A DNA stretch of 64,000 nucleotides from Streptomyces sp. NA04227. GTDB lineage: Bacteria > Actinomycetota > Actinomycetes > Streptomycetales > Streptomycetaceae. Below are positions 16,255 through 25,061 of this stretch, in pieces (position 1 is the stretch's first letter; the number at the start of each line of letters is the position of its first letter). The stretch spans positions 7,830,563 to 7,894,562 of the forward strand of contig NZ_CP054918.1 in the NCBI RefSeq assembly GCF_013364195.1, read 5' to 3'. A model generated the notes under the pieces. It saw only the letters and a program-made list of their open reading frames with translations, searched no databases and was not told where the DNA came from. The translations under genes were made by a program, and so were the position numbers.

Positions 16255-16266
16255 CTGTCCGCTCTA

Positions 16267-17583
16267 CTAGGCCCGCCCCGGCGCCTCGAACGAAGTGAAC
16301 GCGCTGCGCTTGGGCAGGCGGTAGGCCTCGCGCCCGGTGATCGTGTTCAGGATCGCCGCGTTGCGCACCGCGCCGATGTCCAGGTTCGGCGCGGACACAC
16401 CGTGCGAGTGGATCTCGGCGTTGGCCACGAACACCCGGCCCGCGACCCCGTCGGCCAGTTCGAGCGAGTGGTCGAGCCGTACGCGATGCCGCCCCTGCTC
16501 GTCGCGGAGCAGCAGCTCCTCGACGGGCTTCAGGAACGACGGCGGACGGTTGCGGTAGCCGGTCGCGGCGACGACCAGATCGGTGGTGTGCTCGAAGAGC
16601 TGCCCGGTGTCGCGGTGGCGGCAGGTGAGCACCGTCCGCCCGGCCGCGTCCGTGCCCGCGGACTCCACGCTGATGCCGAACCGCAGCTCCACCTCGGCGA
16701 GTTGGTGCTCCAGCTGACGCCGGTAGAGCAGCTCGTGGACCTCCTCCAGGGTGTCGGTGGAGATGCCCTTGTAGAACTGCCACTGCTCACCGATCAGCCG
16801 GTCGCGGGTGTCCTGCGGCAGCGAGTGGAAGTAGTGCATGTACGCCGGAGTGGTCAGCTCCAGGTTCATCTTGGTGTAGTCCAGCGGCGCGAACGACGTG
16901 GTACGGGTGAGCCAGCTGACCGCCGGCCCGCCGTCCAGGTTGCGGTTCAGCAGGTCGATGGTCACCTCGGCCCCGGACTGGCCGGAGCCGACCACGGTCA
17001 CCTTGCCCGCGGCGGCCACGTCGGCCGCCCGGTGCAGATAGTCCGAGGTGTGCAGCACCCGCTCGGACGGCAACGACTTCAGGGCGTCCGGGAGGTACGG
17101 CGCGGTGCCGATGCCCAGGACCAGGTTGCGGGCGCGCAGCCGCAGCGCGGTGCCGTCGCCGCGGGTGACCCGTACCGTGAACTGCTCGGCCGCGGCGTCC
17201 CATTCGACCTCGTCGACGTGGTGCGAGAAGCGCACCGACGGCAGTTTCGAGGCCGCCCAGCGCAGGTAGTCCTCGTACTCCCGGCGCGAGGGGAAGAAGT
17301 TCTCGCGCACGGTGAACGTGTAGAGCCGGTCCATGTCGTGCAGGTAGGCCAGGAACGACAGCGGGTGGCTGGGGGCGACCAGGGTGACCAGGTCGGCGAG
17401 GAAGTTCACCTGCATCGAGGCGTCGCCGAACATCATGCCGCGGTGCCAGGTCAGCTCGGGCTCTTCCTCCAGGACCACGAGATCGAGGTCGTCGACGGTG
17501 GAGGCGAGCGCCGCCAGGCCCAGGTTGAAGGGGCCGCAGCCGATGGCCACCACATCGTGTTCGGTGGCGGTGAGTTCGGTCAT
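16267..17583 (-). CDS. Siderophore amine N-monooxygenase (lysine/ornithine/diamine N-hydroxylase)
   Basis: This is a 438-residue flavoprotein of the IucD/SidA/PvdA group. FAD motif VVAIGCGPFNLGLAAL sits at the N-terminus, the NADPH site VVGSGQSGAEVTIDLL at mid-protein, and the substrate-side ATGYRNR and HSHGVSAPNLDIGAVRNA toward the end. It hydroxylates a terminal amine, giving the hydroxylamine later acylated to a hydroxamate. It is the last gene of the five-gene siderophore operon, and its ATG overlaps the stop of the acetyltransferase gene transcribed before it (ATGA). Given the decarboxylase upstream, the substrate is probably a diamine such as cadaverine rather than free lysine. Confidence 0.93.
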   Translation of the reverse strand: MTELTATEHDVVAIGCGPFNLGLAALASTVDDLDLVVLEEEPELTWHRGMMFGDASMQVNFLADLVTLVAPSHPLSFLAYLHDMDRLYTFTVRENFFPSRREYEDYLRWAASKLPSVRFSHHVDEVEWDAAAEQFTVRVTRGDGTALRLRARNLVLGIGTAPYLPDALKSLPSERVLHTSDYLHRAADVAAAGKVTVVGSGQSGAEVTIDLLNRNLDGGPAVSWLTRTTSFAPLDYTKMNLELTTPAYMHYFHSLPQDTRDRLIGEQWQFYKGISTDTLEEVHELLYRRQLEHQLAEVELRFGISVESAGTDAAGRTVLTCRHRDTGQLFEHTTDLVVAATGYRNRPPSFLKPVEELLLRDEQGRHRVRLDHSLELADGVAGRVFVANAEIHSHGVSAPNLDIGAVRNAAILNTITGREAYRLPKRSAFTSFEAPGRA

Positions 17584-18173
17584 CGGGGCATGTCCTTGTC
17601 CGAGCGCGGATGCACGAGCAGCGCGGCCTTCTTGTCGGGGAAGACGACCTCACCGGCGGGGCGGAAGCCCGCGGCGGTGAAGGCCTTGAGCGAGGGGGCG
17701 TTGGTCACGTCCGGCTCGGCGACCACCCGGGTGCAGTGGGGGTCGGCGGCCAGCAGGCCCTCGGCGAGGGCGCGCAGCAGCGCCCGGCCGAGCCCCTTGC
17801 CGGTCCGGCCCGCCTCGCCGATGGCGATGTGCACACCGAGGTCGTGCGGCAGGTGCGGGTAGTGCCCGGCGAGCCGGTCGCGCTGTACGCGGTAGACCTC
17901 GATGTACGCGAGGTCGCTTCCCTCGTGCCGGATCACCACCGGCAGGATCGCCTCGCCCGCGAGGTGTCCGGAGATCTCCTCCACCCACCGTTCGCGCGGC
18001 CAGGCCTGGTGCCAGAAGGCGTCGATGTGCGGTTCCTGCATCCAGCCGTGTACGAGGTCCAGGTCCGCGCCCTCGGCCTGGGCGATCCGGGCCGACCAGG
18101 GCCCTTCGAGCCGGGGCAGCGGCGGACCGGGAACCTCGGCGGGCGCGTCCTGCCGTGCGGGTGACGAGGTCAC
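17580..18173 (-). CDS. Siderophore N-hydroxy-amine acyltransferase (IucB/GNAT type)
   Basis: This is a 197-residue GNAT protein. The GTG at 18173 overlaps the stop of the upstream synthetase gene as GTGA. Motifs are typical of the IucB/RhbD group: EPHIDAFWHQAWPRERW, YIEVYRVQRDRLAGHYP, DLGVHIAIGEAGRTGKGLG for acyl-CoA binding, then VAEPDVTNAPSLKAF and GEVVFPDKKAALLVH. It acylates the hydroxylamine made by the monooxygenase, giving an N-acyl-N-hydroxy amine (acetyl or succinyl; not decidable here). Translational coupling on both sides places it firmly in the siderophore operon. Confidence 0.92.
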   Translation of the reverse strand: MTSSPARQDAPAEVPGPPLPRLEGPWSARIAQAEGADLDLVHGWMQEPHIDAFWHQAWPRERWVEEISGHLAGEAILPVVIRHEGSDLAYIEVYRVQRDRLAGHYPHLPHDLGVHIAIGEAGRTGKGLGRALLRALAEGLLAADPHCTRVVAEPDVTNAPSLKAFTAAGFRPAGEVVFPDKKAALLVHPRSDKDMPR

Positions 18174-19963
18174 GCCGAGGCCTCCTGAAGGGGGTTGGGC
18201 GCGTCCAGGTAGACCGACTGGGCGTCCAGCGGGGCCAGCACCTCGTCGATCCCGTGCAGGCGGGTGAGCAGATTGCCCTTGCACGGCAGGGTGTCCGCGT
18301 CCAGCCAGCGGCGGGCCAGGCGGTCGCCCTCGGGTCCCGCCTCGGCGAGCTGCGGCAGGGCGGCCCGCAGCCGGGCGGCGAGCACGGCGAGCAGGTCGCG
18401 CTCGTCTGCCAGACCGTCGACGGCCAGACAGCCGATCACCGACAGCGCCTGGTTGCGCAGCAGGTAGTACGACAGCCGGTCGTCGACCAGCGCGTCGTCG
18501 ACCACCGCGAGCGTCGAGGAGTCCGCGCCCAACTGCTTGAGCAGACCGGGCAGATGGGACGTCGCCAGGTAGTAGCCCTGGTTGTCGCGGAAGGTGCTGC
18601 CGGTCACCCGGCCCCGCTCGTCGAGCCGTACCAGCGTGTTCTGCTGGTGGGCCTCCAGGCCGATGCCGGTGGCGGCGTACAGGTGCAGCATCGGGACGAG
18701 GACCTGGTCGGTGTAGTCGGCCACCCACTGCTCGGCGGCGCCCGCGCCGAGCGCGGCGACGATCTCGCCGAGCGCGCTGCGGCCGAGCCCGGGCTGCGGG
18801 GCGACCAGGCCGACCAGGCACTTCAAGTCGGCGATGTGCGGCGGCACTTCGCGTACGGCGACGTCGAGCCCGGTGATCTCCGGGCCCTGGGCGCGCCCCG
18901 GTTCGTCGACGGCGAGCCACGCCGGGTCACGGGTGATGGCGAAGCCCGGGTGCGCGGCGAAGGTGCTCGCGGCGTAGCCCGCGTCGAGCAGCCGGTTGAT
19001 CTCCAGACCGCGGCGCAGTTCCGTACGGGTGGACTCGCGGCGGGAGTTGGTGAGCCTCAGGCCGAGCGAGAGCTTCAGCATCACGTCGGCGTCGGGCCGG
19101 TAGACGGTGCGCACACTGGAGGTCGGCCACCACTCGGCGCCGAGCTCGCCGAGCGGCTTCAGCGCGCCGGAGGCGACCAGGCGCGCGATACGCGGCCGGT
19201 GCAGCAGGTCACGGGCCTGCCACGGGTGCGCCGGTACCAACACCCGGCCGTCGGCGGGGCGTTGACCGGCCAGTTCGGCGAGCAGCTGGACGGTGTCCTT
19301 GCCCGCCAGCGAGGGCGCGCCGTCGACGGCGTCGTGAGAGACCACCGAGGCGTCGGCCTCGAACCAGTGCAACCGGAAGGAGCCGCGAAGCTCCGGTGAG
19401 AACGCGGCGGCGTCGTGGTCCGAGATGCCGTCGCGGCTCTTGGGCGCGGGGTGGTTCAAGTGCCCCAGAAGCAGGGCCTGTTCGGCGTCCAGGAAGCCGT
19501 CGGTGCCTTTCGGCGGCTCGGGGTTGGCGCGGCGGTGACCGATGAAGGAGGCCACCCGGCGCACCGACTCGGCGGTGCGCTCGACCAGATCGGCCACCTC
19601 GCCCTCGGGTACGCCTCCGGCGCGGCTGCCGCCCCGTACCGCGGCCTCGGTGGAGAGCAGGGCGACGGCGGTCACCGGGTCCGCCGCCGCACCCAGCGGC
19701 CCGCCTGGGCCCTCCAGGCGTGCCGGTGCGAAGCGGTGCCAGCCGGTGGGGGAGCAGTGGGTCACCTCGGTGACCAGCGCCAGTCCGGCGGTCGGCAGCT
19801 CGACGCGCAGCGGGCCGGGCGCGACCGGGGAGCCGGTCTCCCGCAGCCAGCAGCGCAACAGCGCCTCGACATGGGCGTGTTCGGCCGCGGCCCGCGGGTT
19901 CAGCGTGTGCAGCGGGTCGGCCGGTACGCCGCCGGGAGTCGAAGTCGTCGCGGGGGTGCTCAT
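18170..19963 (-). CDS. IucA/IucC-family NRPS-independent siderophore synthetase (second)
   Basis: This 597-residue synthetase activates a carboxylate with ATP and joins it to an amine or hydroxamate amine. Family landmarks are VPAHPWQARDLL, SSVRTVYRPDADVMLKLSL, LTNSRRESTRTELRRGLEIN and GIGLEAHQQNTLVRLDERG, ending in TFRDNQGYY. It starts at an ATG with GAGGAG upstream and overlaps the decarboxylase stop (ATGA). A paralogue is encoded by the first gene of the operon, so each probably adds one arm to citrate or a dicarboxylate. The pairing resembles aerobactin- or schizokinen-type assembly more than the single-synthetase desferrioxamine set. Confidence 0.93.
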   Translation of the reverse strand: MSTPATTSTPGGVPADPLHTLNPRAAAEHAHVEALLRCWLRETGSPVAPGPLRVELPTAGLALVTEVTHCSPTGWHRFAPARLEGPGGPLGAAADPVTAVALLSTEAAVRGGSRAGGVPEGEVADLVERTAESVRRVASFIGHRRANPEPPKGTDGFLDAEQALLLGHLNHPAPKSRDGISDHDAAAFSPELRGSFRLHWFEADASVVSHDAVDGAPSLAGKDTVQLLAELAGQRPADGRVLVPAHPWQARDLLHRPRIARLVASGALKPLGELGAEWWPTSSVRTVYRPDADVMLKLSLGLRLTNSRRESTRTELRRGLEINRLLDAGYAASTFAAHPGFAITRDPAWLAVDEPGRAQGPEITGLDVAVREVPPHIADLKCLVGLVAPQPGLGRSALGEIVAALGAGAAEQWVADYTDQVLVPMLHLYAATGIGLEAHQQNTLVRLDERGRVTGSTFRDNQGYYLATSHLPGLLKQLGADSSTLAVVDDALVDDRLSYYLLRNQALSVIGCLAVDGLADERDLLAVLAARLRAALPQLAEAGPEGDRLARRWLDADTLPCKGNLLTRLHGIDEVLAPLDAQSVYLDAPNPLQEASA

Positions 19964-21498
19964 CCGGCGCTCTCCTCAATGAGACGTGCACAGGCCCGGC
20001 CTGCGTCGAGTACGACGGCCACGAGATCGTCGATGTCCTCGGTCGTGGTGGTGGGGTTGAGCAGGGTGAACTTCAGGCACACCTGCTTGGTCGCCGGGTC
20101 CTCGGCCGAGGCGACCTCGGTACGTCCGATGAGCGCGGTGCCGGTCTCCAGGAGCCGGCGCCGCAGGGCGCCGTTGAGTTCGTCCGCCCGGGACAAGTCC
20201 GTGGTGCGGTAGCGGAAGACCACCGTGGTGAGTTCGGCCGGTGCGACCAGTTCGAGCCGGGGCTCGGCGAGGATGCGCTGCTCGGCGTGGCGGGCCAGGT
20301 CGTGGCAGGTGTCGACCATCCGGCCCAGGCCCTCGCGGCCGTAGGCCAGCATCGTGGCGGTGGCCTTCACCGCGTCCGGGCGGCGGGTGGTCTGCAGACT
20401 CCGGCCGAGCAAACCGTCGTAGCCCGCCTCCGAGTCGTCCGTCGGATTGAGGTAGGCGACCTCGCGGTCCAGCGAGGTGAACGCGGTGGTGTCGGAGACG
20501 AGCAGGACGCTGGTGGCGGCCGGCTGCCAGCCGATCTTGTGCAGATCCAGGGTGATGGAGTCGGCGAGTTCGAGTCCGTCGAGTCGTTTGGCGAGCCGGT
20601 CCGAGAGCAGGGCGCCGAATCCGTACGCGGCGTCGACGTGCATCCAGACGCCGTGCCCGGAGGCGATCTCGGCGATCTGCGGCAGTGGGTCGATGGAGCC
20701 GAAGTCGGTGGTGCCCGCCGTCGCCATCACCGCGAGCGGTGTCCGGTCCGGGCCGAGCGCGTCGAGCGCCGCGGCCAGCGCCTCGGGACGCATGCGCCGC
20801 CGCGCGTCGGTCGCGATCGGGTGTACGGCGGCTTCGCCGAGTCCGAGTGCCGCGCAGGCGCGGTGCACCGAGAAGTGGGCGAGCTCGGAGCAGAACACGA
20901 CGGGGCCGGGCAGCGCGGCCACCCCGTGCTCGCGGGCGTTGAGTCCGCGGCGCAGGGCGGCGGCGTCCCGGGCGAGCAGCAGGCCGAGGAGGTTGGACAG
21001 CGAGCCGCCGGGGGTCAGGACGCCGTCGGCGCGGTCGCCGAGTCCGGCCAGGCGGGTCAGCGCCTGGATCAGCCAGCGCTCGACGGCGATCGCCGAGGGG
21101 CCCGAGTCGTAGGTGTCGAGCGAGGCGTTGCCCGCGGAGGCCAGAACGTCGGCGGCCACCGCGACCGACAGCGTCGGCGGCTGCAGATGGGCGGCCGCAC
21201 GCGGGTGCGACAGATCGATGCCGTGCTCGATCAGCACATTGGCCATCAGGTTCAGCGCCGCTCTGGTGCCCATGCCCGCGTCGGGGAGCCGGGCGTCGCC
21301 GAGGGCCTTGGCCGCCGCGGCGAGTACCTCGGCCGGAGTGCCCGCGGGGATCGGGCCTGCCGGACGGGCGGCGGAAAGGGCGGTGTCGACCGTTTCCGTC
21401 AGGGCAGCCCGCACCTCGGCGAGACCCTCGCGGGTCCCGGCGAGCACGGACGGGGGGAACGGGGCGGGAACGGGTGGTGCTTCGGTCAGCGGTATCAC
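19960..21498 (-). CDS. PLP-dependent amino acid decarboxylase for the siderophore diamine
   Basis: This is a 512-residue group II decarboxylase, starting at a GTG after GAGGAG. The cofactor Lys lies in SITLDLHKIGWQPAATSVLL. Other landmarks are LTPGGSLSNLLGLLLARD, WMHVDAAYGFGALLS and ATAGTTDFGSIDPL. Siderophore-associated members decarboxylate lysine (to cadaverine, as DesA) or 2,4-diaminobutyrate (to 1,3-diaminopropane). No diaminobutyrate aminotransferase is present, which favours lysine. It follows the first synthetase by 12 bases and overlaps the second. Confidence 0.92.
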   Translation of the reverse strand: MIPLTEAPPVPAPFPPSVLAGTREGLAEVRAALTETVDTALSAARPAGPIPAGTPAEVLAAAAKALGDARLPDAGMGTRAALNLMANVLIEHGIDLSHPRAAAHLQPPTLSVAVAADVLASAGNASLDTYDSGPSAIAVERWLIQALTRLAGLGDRADGVLTPGGSLSNLLGLLLARDAAALRRGLNAREHGVAALPGPVVFCSELAHFSVHRACAALGLGEAAVHPIATDARRRMRPEALAAALDALGPDRTPLAVMATAGTTDFGSIDPLPQIAEIASGHGVWMHVDAAYGFGALLSDRLAKRLDGLELADSITLDLHKIGWQPAATSVLLVSDTTAFTSLDREVAYLNPTDDSEAGYDGLLGRSLQTTRRPDAVKATATMLAYGREGLGRMVDTCHDLARHAEQRILAEPRLELVAPAELTTVVFRYRTTDLSRADELNGALRRRLLETGTALIGRTEVASAEDPATKQVCLKFTLLNPTTTTEDIDDLVAVVLDAGRACARLIEESAG

Positions 21499-21510
21499 GC
21501 GCCGGTCTCC

Positions 21511-23322
21511 TCAGCCTTCTGCGAGCGGATTGGGGTGCGTGCCGTTGGGGTACAGCGCGTGGCGCAGTGCGCGGTCGCCGTAGCGCGTGACCACGATCCG
21601 GTCGCGGTTGAGCCCGTAACGCGGGATCTCGGGGGTCAGCAGGTCGTACTCGGCGAAGCGCTCGGCCAGTTCCGGATTGCGCTTCTGGAAGTCGAGGATG
21701 GTCTGGCGGACCAGGGACCAGAAGGTCTTCTCCGGGACGCCCAACTGCTCGGCGCACAGCGGCGCGAGGTAGCGGAAGTGCCCGACGAACACCTGGTCCA
21801 TCACGTGCTGCTTGATGATCGAGGGGTGCTTGCGCGGCAGTACGTGGTCGTGCCCGTCCGGCTCGGCGCCGCGCTCGGGCACGTCGGTGAAGGACACACA
21901 GACGTCGTCGACGAAGTCCTTCAGGTACAGGCGGACCGGCACGTTGTTCTCGTCGTAGCCGAGCAGGGTGTTCTGGCCGTGCGGGTTGAAGGTGACCCCG
22001 TACCGGTAGAGCACGTGCAGGATCGGTACCAGGAGGGTGTCGAACAGGCGCCGCAGCCACTCCTGCGGCTCGAGGCCCGAGGAGCGGACGAGCGCGGCCA
22101 CGAAGGCGTCGCCGGTGTGGTCGACGTGCAGCAGCGAGGCGAAGGTGCGCACCCGCTCGTCGGCGTCCTTGCGGGCGGTGACCGAGTCGCGCCAGATGCA
22201 GCCCAGGGTCTCCAGGTGCTGGTACGGGGCGTCCGGGAGTTTGGTCAGGTAGGGGTGGCGCACCGTCACCGAGGCGACCTCGCCGAGGAAGACGGTGCGG
22301 CAGGTGTCGGTCAGGAACGGATCGCGCTCGACGAGTCCGCGCAGCCACTGGGTGACGACCGGCGCGCCCATCGTGCAGTGCGGCGGAATCCCGCGCCACA
22401 CAAGGGTGTTGAGGATCTTCAGCGGGAGTTTGACGTCGTACCGGTCGGGGGTGCCGACGTTGGCCATGGTGCGGATCGACTGACCCGGAAGATAGGCGTC
22501 CTGGCTCTCGCCGAGCGGGATGATGCGCTGCTGGGCGATGTCCGCGGCGTGCAGGATCTGCACCGCGTGGTCCCACTGCCAGGGGTGCACCGGCATCCAC
22601 ACATAGCCCTGCGGGTCGGCTCCGGCGGCTTCCAGTACCGCGGTGAAGCGCGCCCGGGTGGACTCGTCCAACTCGCGGGCGAGGATGGCCTCTTCGGACA
22701 GTTCGGAGGTACCGCGGAACTCGGCGAGACCGCGGTGCACGGCCACCCACTGCAGGGTCAGCGGCTGGGCGGACTCGGGCGCGTAGCGGCGGACGTCGGT
22801 GGCCGAGAAGCCGATCCGGCCCTTGTTGGCGACCAGGAGGTTGTGGCCGGTCATCCGGCACTCCAGCTCGCTGTGGCCGAGGTCGAGCAGCTCGGCCACG
22901 GTCTCGCCGCCGTGGGTGATACGGGCGGCGTCGACGGCCAGCGTGGCGGAGAGTTCGGTGAAGTAGGTGGCCACGGTCGAGGGGTCGGTGCCCAGCGTCG
23001 AGGCCGCTTCAAGCAGGAACTGCTGTGCGTCCCAGGCCGGTTCGGCTATGGAGTTGCCCAACATGCTGGTCGCGGTACGGGTCAGGGACCTCGGGTCCAC
23101 CCGCAGCCAGCCGAAGGCGCCCACGGTGGCTCTGAAGGCGTAGGAGGTGCCGCTGTCGAGGTCGATGCGGTAGCCGCCCTCGCCGGTGTCCACCGCCTTG
23201 AGCATGTCCTCGAAGCACCACTCTCCGACGGCCTTCGCAAGGAGCTGTTGGTTGGCTTCCCGCCAGGCCGCGGGAGTCACCTCCGACAGGTCGGGCACGG
23301 GGTGGTTCTGCGGGGTGGGCAT
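21511..23322 (-). CDS. IucA/IucC-family NRPS-independent siderophore synthetase (first)
   Basis: This 603-residue protein is encoded by the promoter-proximal gene of the siderophore operon. The ATG at 23322 follows GGAG. Motifs: VAVHRGLAEFRGTSELSEEA, MPVHPWQWDHAVQ, IPLGESQDAYLPGQSIRTM, VTFNPHGQNTLLGYDENNVP and KQHVMDQVFVGHFRYLAPL. The last two mark the ATP and substrate pocket of NIS synthetases. The IdeR-type box at 23387-23405 lies just upstream, so the operon should be repressed by iron. Confidence 0.93.
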   Translation of the reverse strand: MPTPQNHPVPDLSEVTPAAWREANQQLLAKAVGEWCFEDMLKAVDTGEGGYRIDLDSGTSYAFRATVGAFGWLRVDPRSLTRTATSMLGNSIAEPAWDAQQFLLEAASTLGTDPSTVATYFTELSATLAVDAARITHGGETVAELLDLGHSELECRMTGHNLLVANKGRIGFSATDVRRYAPESAQPLTLQWVAVHRGLAEFRGTSELSEEAILARELDESTRARFTAVLEAAGADPQGYVWMPVHPWQWDHAVQILHAADIAQQRIIPLGESQDAYLPGQSIRTMANVGTPDRYDVKLPLKILNTLVWRGIPPHCTMGAPVVTQWLRGLVERDPFLTDTCRTVFLGEVASVTVRHPYLTKLPDAPYQHLETLGCIWRDSVTARKDADERVRTFASLLHVDHTGDAFVAALVRSSGLEPQEWLRRLFDTLLVPILHVLYRYGVTFNPHGQNTLLGYDENNVPVRLYLKDFVDDVCVSFTDVPERGAEPDGHDHVLPRKHPSIIKQHVMDQVFVGHFRYLAPLCAEQLGVPEKTFWSLVRQTILDFQKRNPELAERFAEYDLLTPEIPRYGLNRDRIVVTRYGDRALRHALYPNGTHPNPLAEG

Positions 23323-23386
23323 CAGCGGCTCCGAAGTGTCGCGGTAGGCAAGGCTCCTGGGCCCGGTGACCAGGCCGAGGAGGAGT

Positions 23387-23405
23387 TTAGGTAAGGTTTA
23401 CCTAA
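23387..23405. promoter_or_regulatory. IdeR/DmdR iron box for the siderophore operon
   Basis: TTAGGTAAGGTTTACCTAA matches 16 of 19 bases of the actinobacterial iron-box consensus and lies 64 bases upstream of the first synthetase start. Confidence 0.9.
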
Positions 23406-23500
23406 CTCACAAGCCCATCTCGACGGGTTCCGGTGTGACGAGCGCTCAACTCGCCCCGTATGCGCACCTCGTGGCGGGTGCCGGAACCCCTCCGCTGTGA

Positions 23501-23519
23501 TTAGGTTAACCTAACCAAA
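23501..23519. promoter_or_regulatory. IdeR/DmdR iron box for the exporter gene
   Basis: TTAGGTTAACCTAACCAAA matches 16 of 19 consensus bases and lies 36 bases before the MFS start at 23556. Confidence 0.88.
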
Positions 23520-23555
23520 CCTTTCTGGCACTCCCCATCCCCGAGGTGATCAGCG

Positions 23556-25061
23556 ATGCCCGCCAGCCCGCACGCCGCACGCTGGACGTTCGCCCTGGTC
23601 AGTGCGGGCGGGGTCGTGATGACCCTCGATGTGACCGTGGTCAACGTCGCACTCGCCGCCATCGCCCGGGACTTCGACGCCGGACTCGACCGCGTGCAGT
23701 GGACCGTGTCGGCGTACTCGCTCGCCTTCGGGGCGCTGCTGCTCACCGCGGGCGCGCTCTCCGACCGCATAGGCCGCAGGGCCGTGTTCACCGCGGGCAT
23801 GGTCCTGTTCACCCTCGCCTCGGCCGCCTGCGGACTGGCACCCGACGCGGGCACCCTCATCGTCGCCCGCGCGGCCCAAGGGCTCGGCGGATCCATGGTG
23901 TTCGCACCCGCGCTCGCCCTGATCGCCGCCGCCTACGAAGGCGCCCGTCGCCAGGCGGCGATCGCCTCCTTCGCCGCCATCGCCTCCGCGGCCGGAGCCC
24001 TCGGGCCGGTGGTCGGCGGCATCCTGGTGCAGACCCTGGGCTGGCGGTGGATCTTCCTCGTCAACGTGCCGATCGGCGTACTGGTCGTCGCGGGCGCACT
24101 GACCCGGATGCCCGAGTCCGCGGCGCCCGAACACCCGCGCCGCCTCGACCCGTTGGGCGCACTCCTCGCCGTCGGCGCCCTGCTCGCGCTGCACTACCCC
24201 CTGACCGTCGGCCCCGAGAAGGGCTGGACGTCACCCGGAGTGTTCCTGTCGGCCACGGCCGGACTCACCCTGGCCGCCGCCCTGGTGGCCAGCCAGCGCC
24301 GCCCGGACGGACTCATCGACATGGCCCTGCTGCGGATCCGCGCCCTGTCCGGCGCCGCGGTCCTGGGCTTCCTCGCCCGGATGACCTGCCTCGGCGTACT
24401 GGCCTTCGTCACCCTGTGGCTCCAGGCCACGCACGACTACTCACCGCTCGAAGTCGGCCTGCATCTGCTGCCGTTGACCGGCAGTGTGCTGGTCGCCGGG
24501 ATGTTCGTGGCCCGGCTGCAGAAGCTCCACCCGCCACAGACACTGGTGGCGGCCGGCTTCGCCGCACAGGCCCTCGGACTGCTCGCTCTCGCGGCCGCCG
24601 CGGACGGCGGCCCGCTGCTGACGGCGACCGGCCTCGTCCTGCTCGGCTGCGGCAGCGCCGTCATCTTCCCGCCGTTGATGGGCGTCGCGGTGGGCGCCGT
24701 ACCCGCCGACCGGGCAGGCATGGCCTCGGGCCTGACCAACGCCTGCTATCCGCTCGGCACGGCCACCGGGGTGGCCGTGTTCGGCGCCCTGTTCACCGCG
24801 CGCGTCGATGCCGGACTGAGCACCGCCGAGGGCGCGTCGGCCGCCCAAGAGGCCACCGGGACAGGGCAGTTCGGCGACATCGAGCCCAGCCTGCGGCCGG
24901 TTGCCCAGGAGGCGTTCACCGACGCCTTCACCGCCGTCTGTCTCGCCTCGGCGGCCCTGTGCCTGCTCGGCATGCTGGCCGCCCGCACACTGCGGCCGGT
25001 GCCCACGAGCGCGGACACGCCCGTGGGCCGCTCCCTGACCGGTACCGCTCAGGCGTCCTGA
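23556..25061 (+). CDS. MFS exporter (DHA2/14-span type), probable siderophore exporter
   Basis: This is a 501-residue protein with about 14 predicted membrane spans. It has the family opening TLDVTVVNVALAAIARDFDA, the DRIGRRAVFTAGM loop, and GLGGSMVFAPALALIAAAY of the drug:H+ antiporter-2 group. It is divergent from the siderophore synthetase operon and has its own iron box, so iron starvation should induce both. Export of the finished siderophore is the natural role; broader drug export is possible. The 3' end overlaps the convergent permease gene by 13 bases. Confidence 0.9.
   Translation: MPASPHAARWTFALVSAGGVVMTLDVTVVNVALAAIARDFDAGLDRVQWTVSAYSLAFGALLLTAGALSDRIGRRAVFTAGMVLFTLASAACGLAPDAGTLIVARAAQGLGGSMVFAPALALIAAAYEGARRQAAIASFAAIASAAGALGPVVGGILVQTLGWRWIFLVNVPIGVLVVAGALTRMPESAAPEHPRRLDPLGALLAVGALLALHYPLTVGPEKGWTSPGVFLSATAGLTLAAALVASQRRPDGLIDMALLRIRALSGAAVLGFLARMTCLGVLAFVTLWLQATHDYSPLEVGLHLLPLTGSVLVAGMFVARLQKLHPPQTLVAAGFAAQALGLLALAAAADGGPLLTATGLVLLGCGSAVIFPPLMGVAVGAVPADRAGMASGLTNACYPLGTATGVAVFGALFTARVDAGLSTAEGASAAQEATGTGQFGDIEPSLRPVAQEAFTDAFTAVCLASAALCLLGMLAARTLRPVPTSADTPVGRSLTGTAQAS

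Noticed and set aside
16267..21498. Standard desferrioxamine (desABCD) operon
   Set aside because: Four of the gene types agree, but a second IucA/IucC gene directly upstream is in the same transcript, so the product is probably not desferrioxamine.
19976..22861. 961-codon frame on the - strand in another phase
   Set aside because: Shadow frame, Arg/Pro/Gly-rich, spans two well-supported coupled genes.
20287..23394. 1035-codon open frame on the + strand opposite the siderophore genes
   Set aside because: Antisense shadow of the decarboxylase and synthetase genes; high-GC third positions keep the opposite frame open. Product lacks any recognisable domain.
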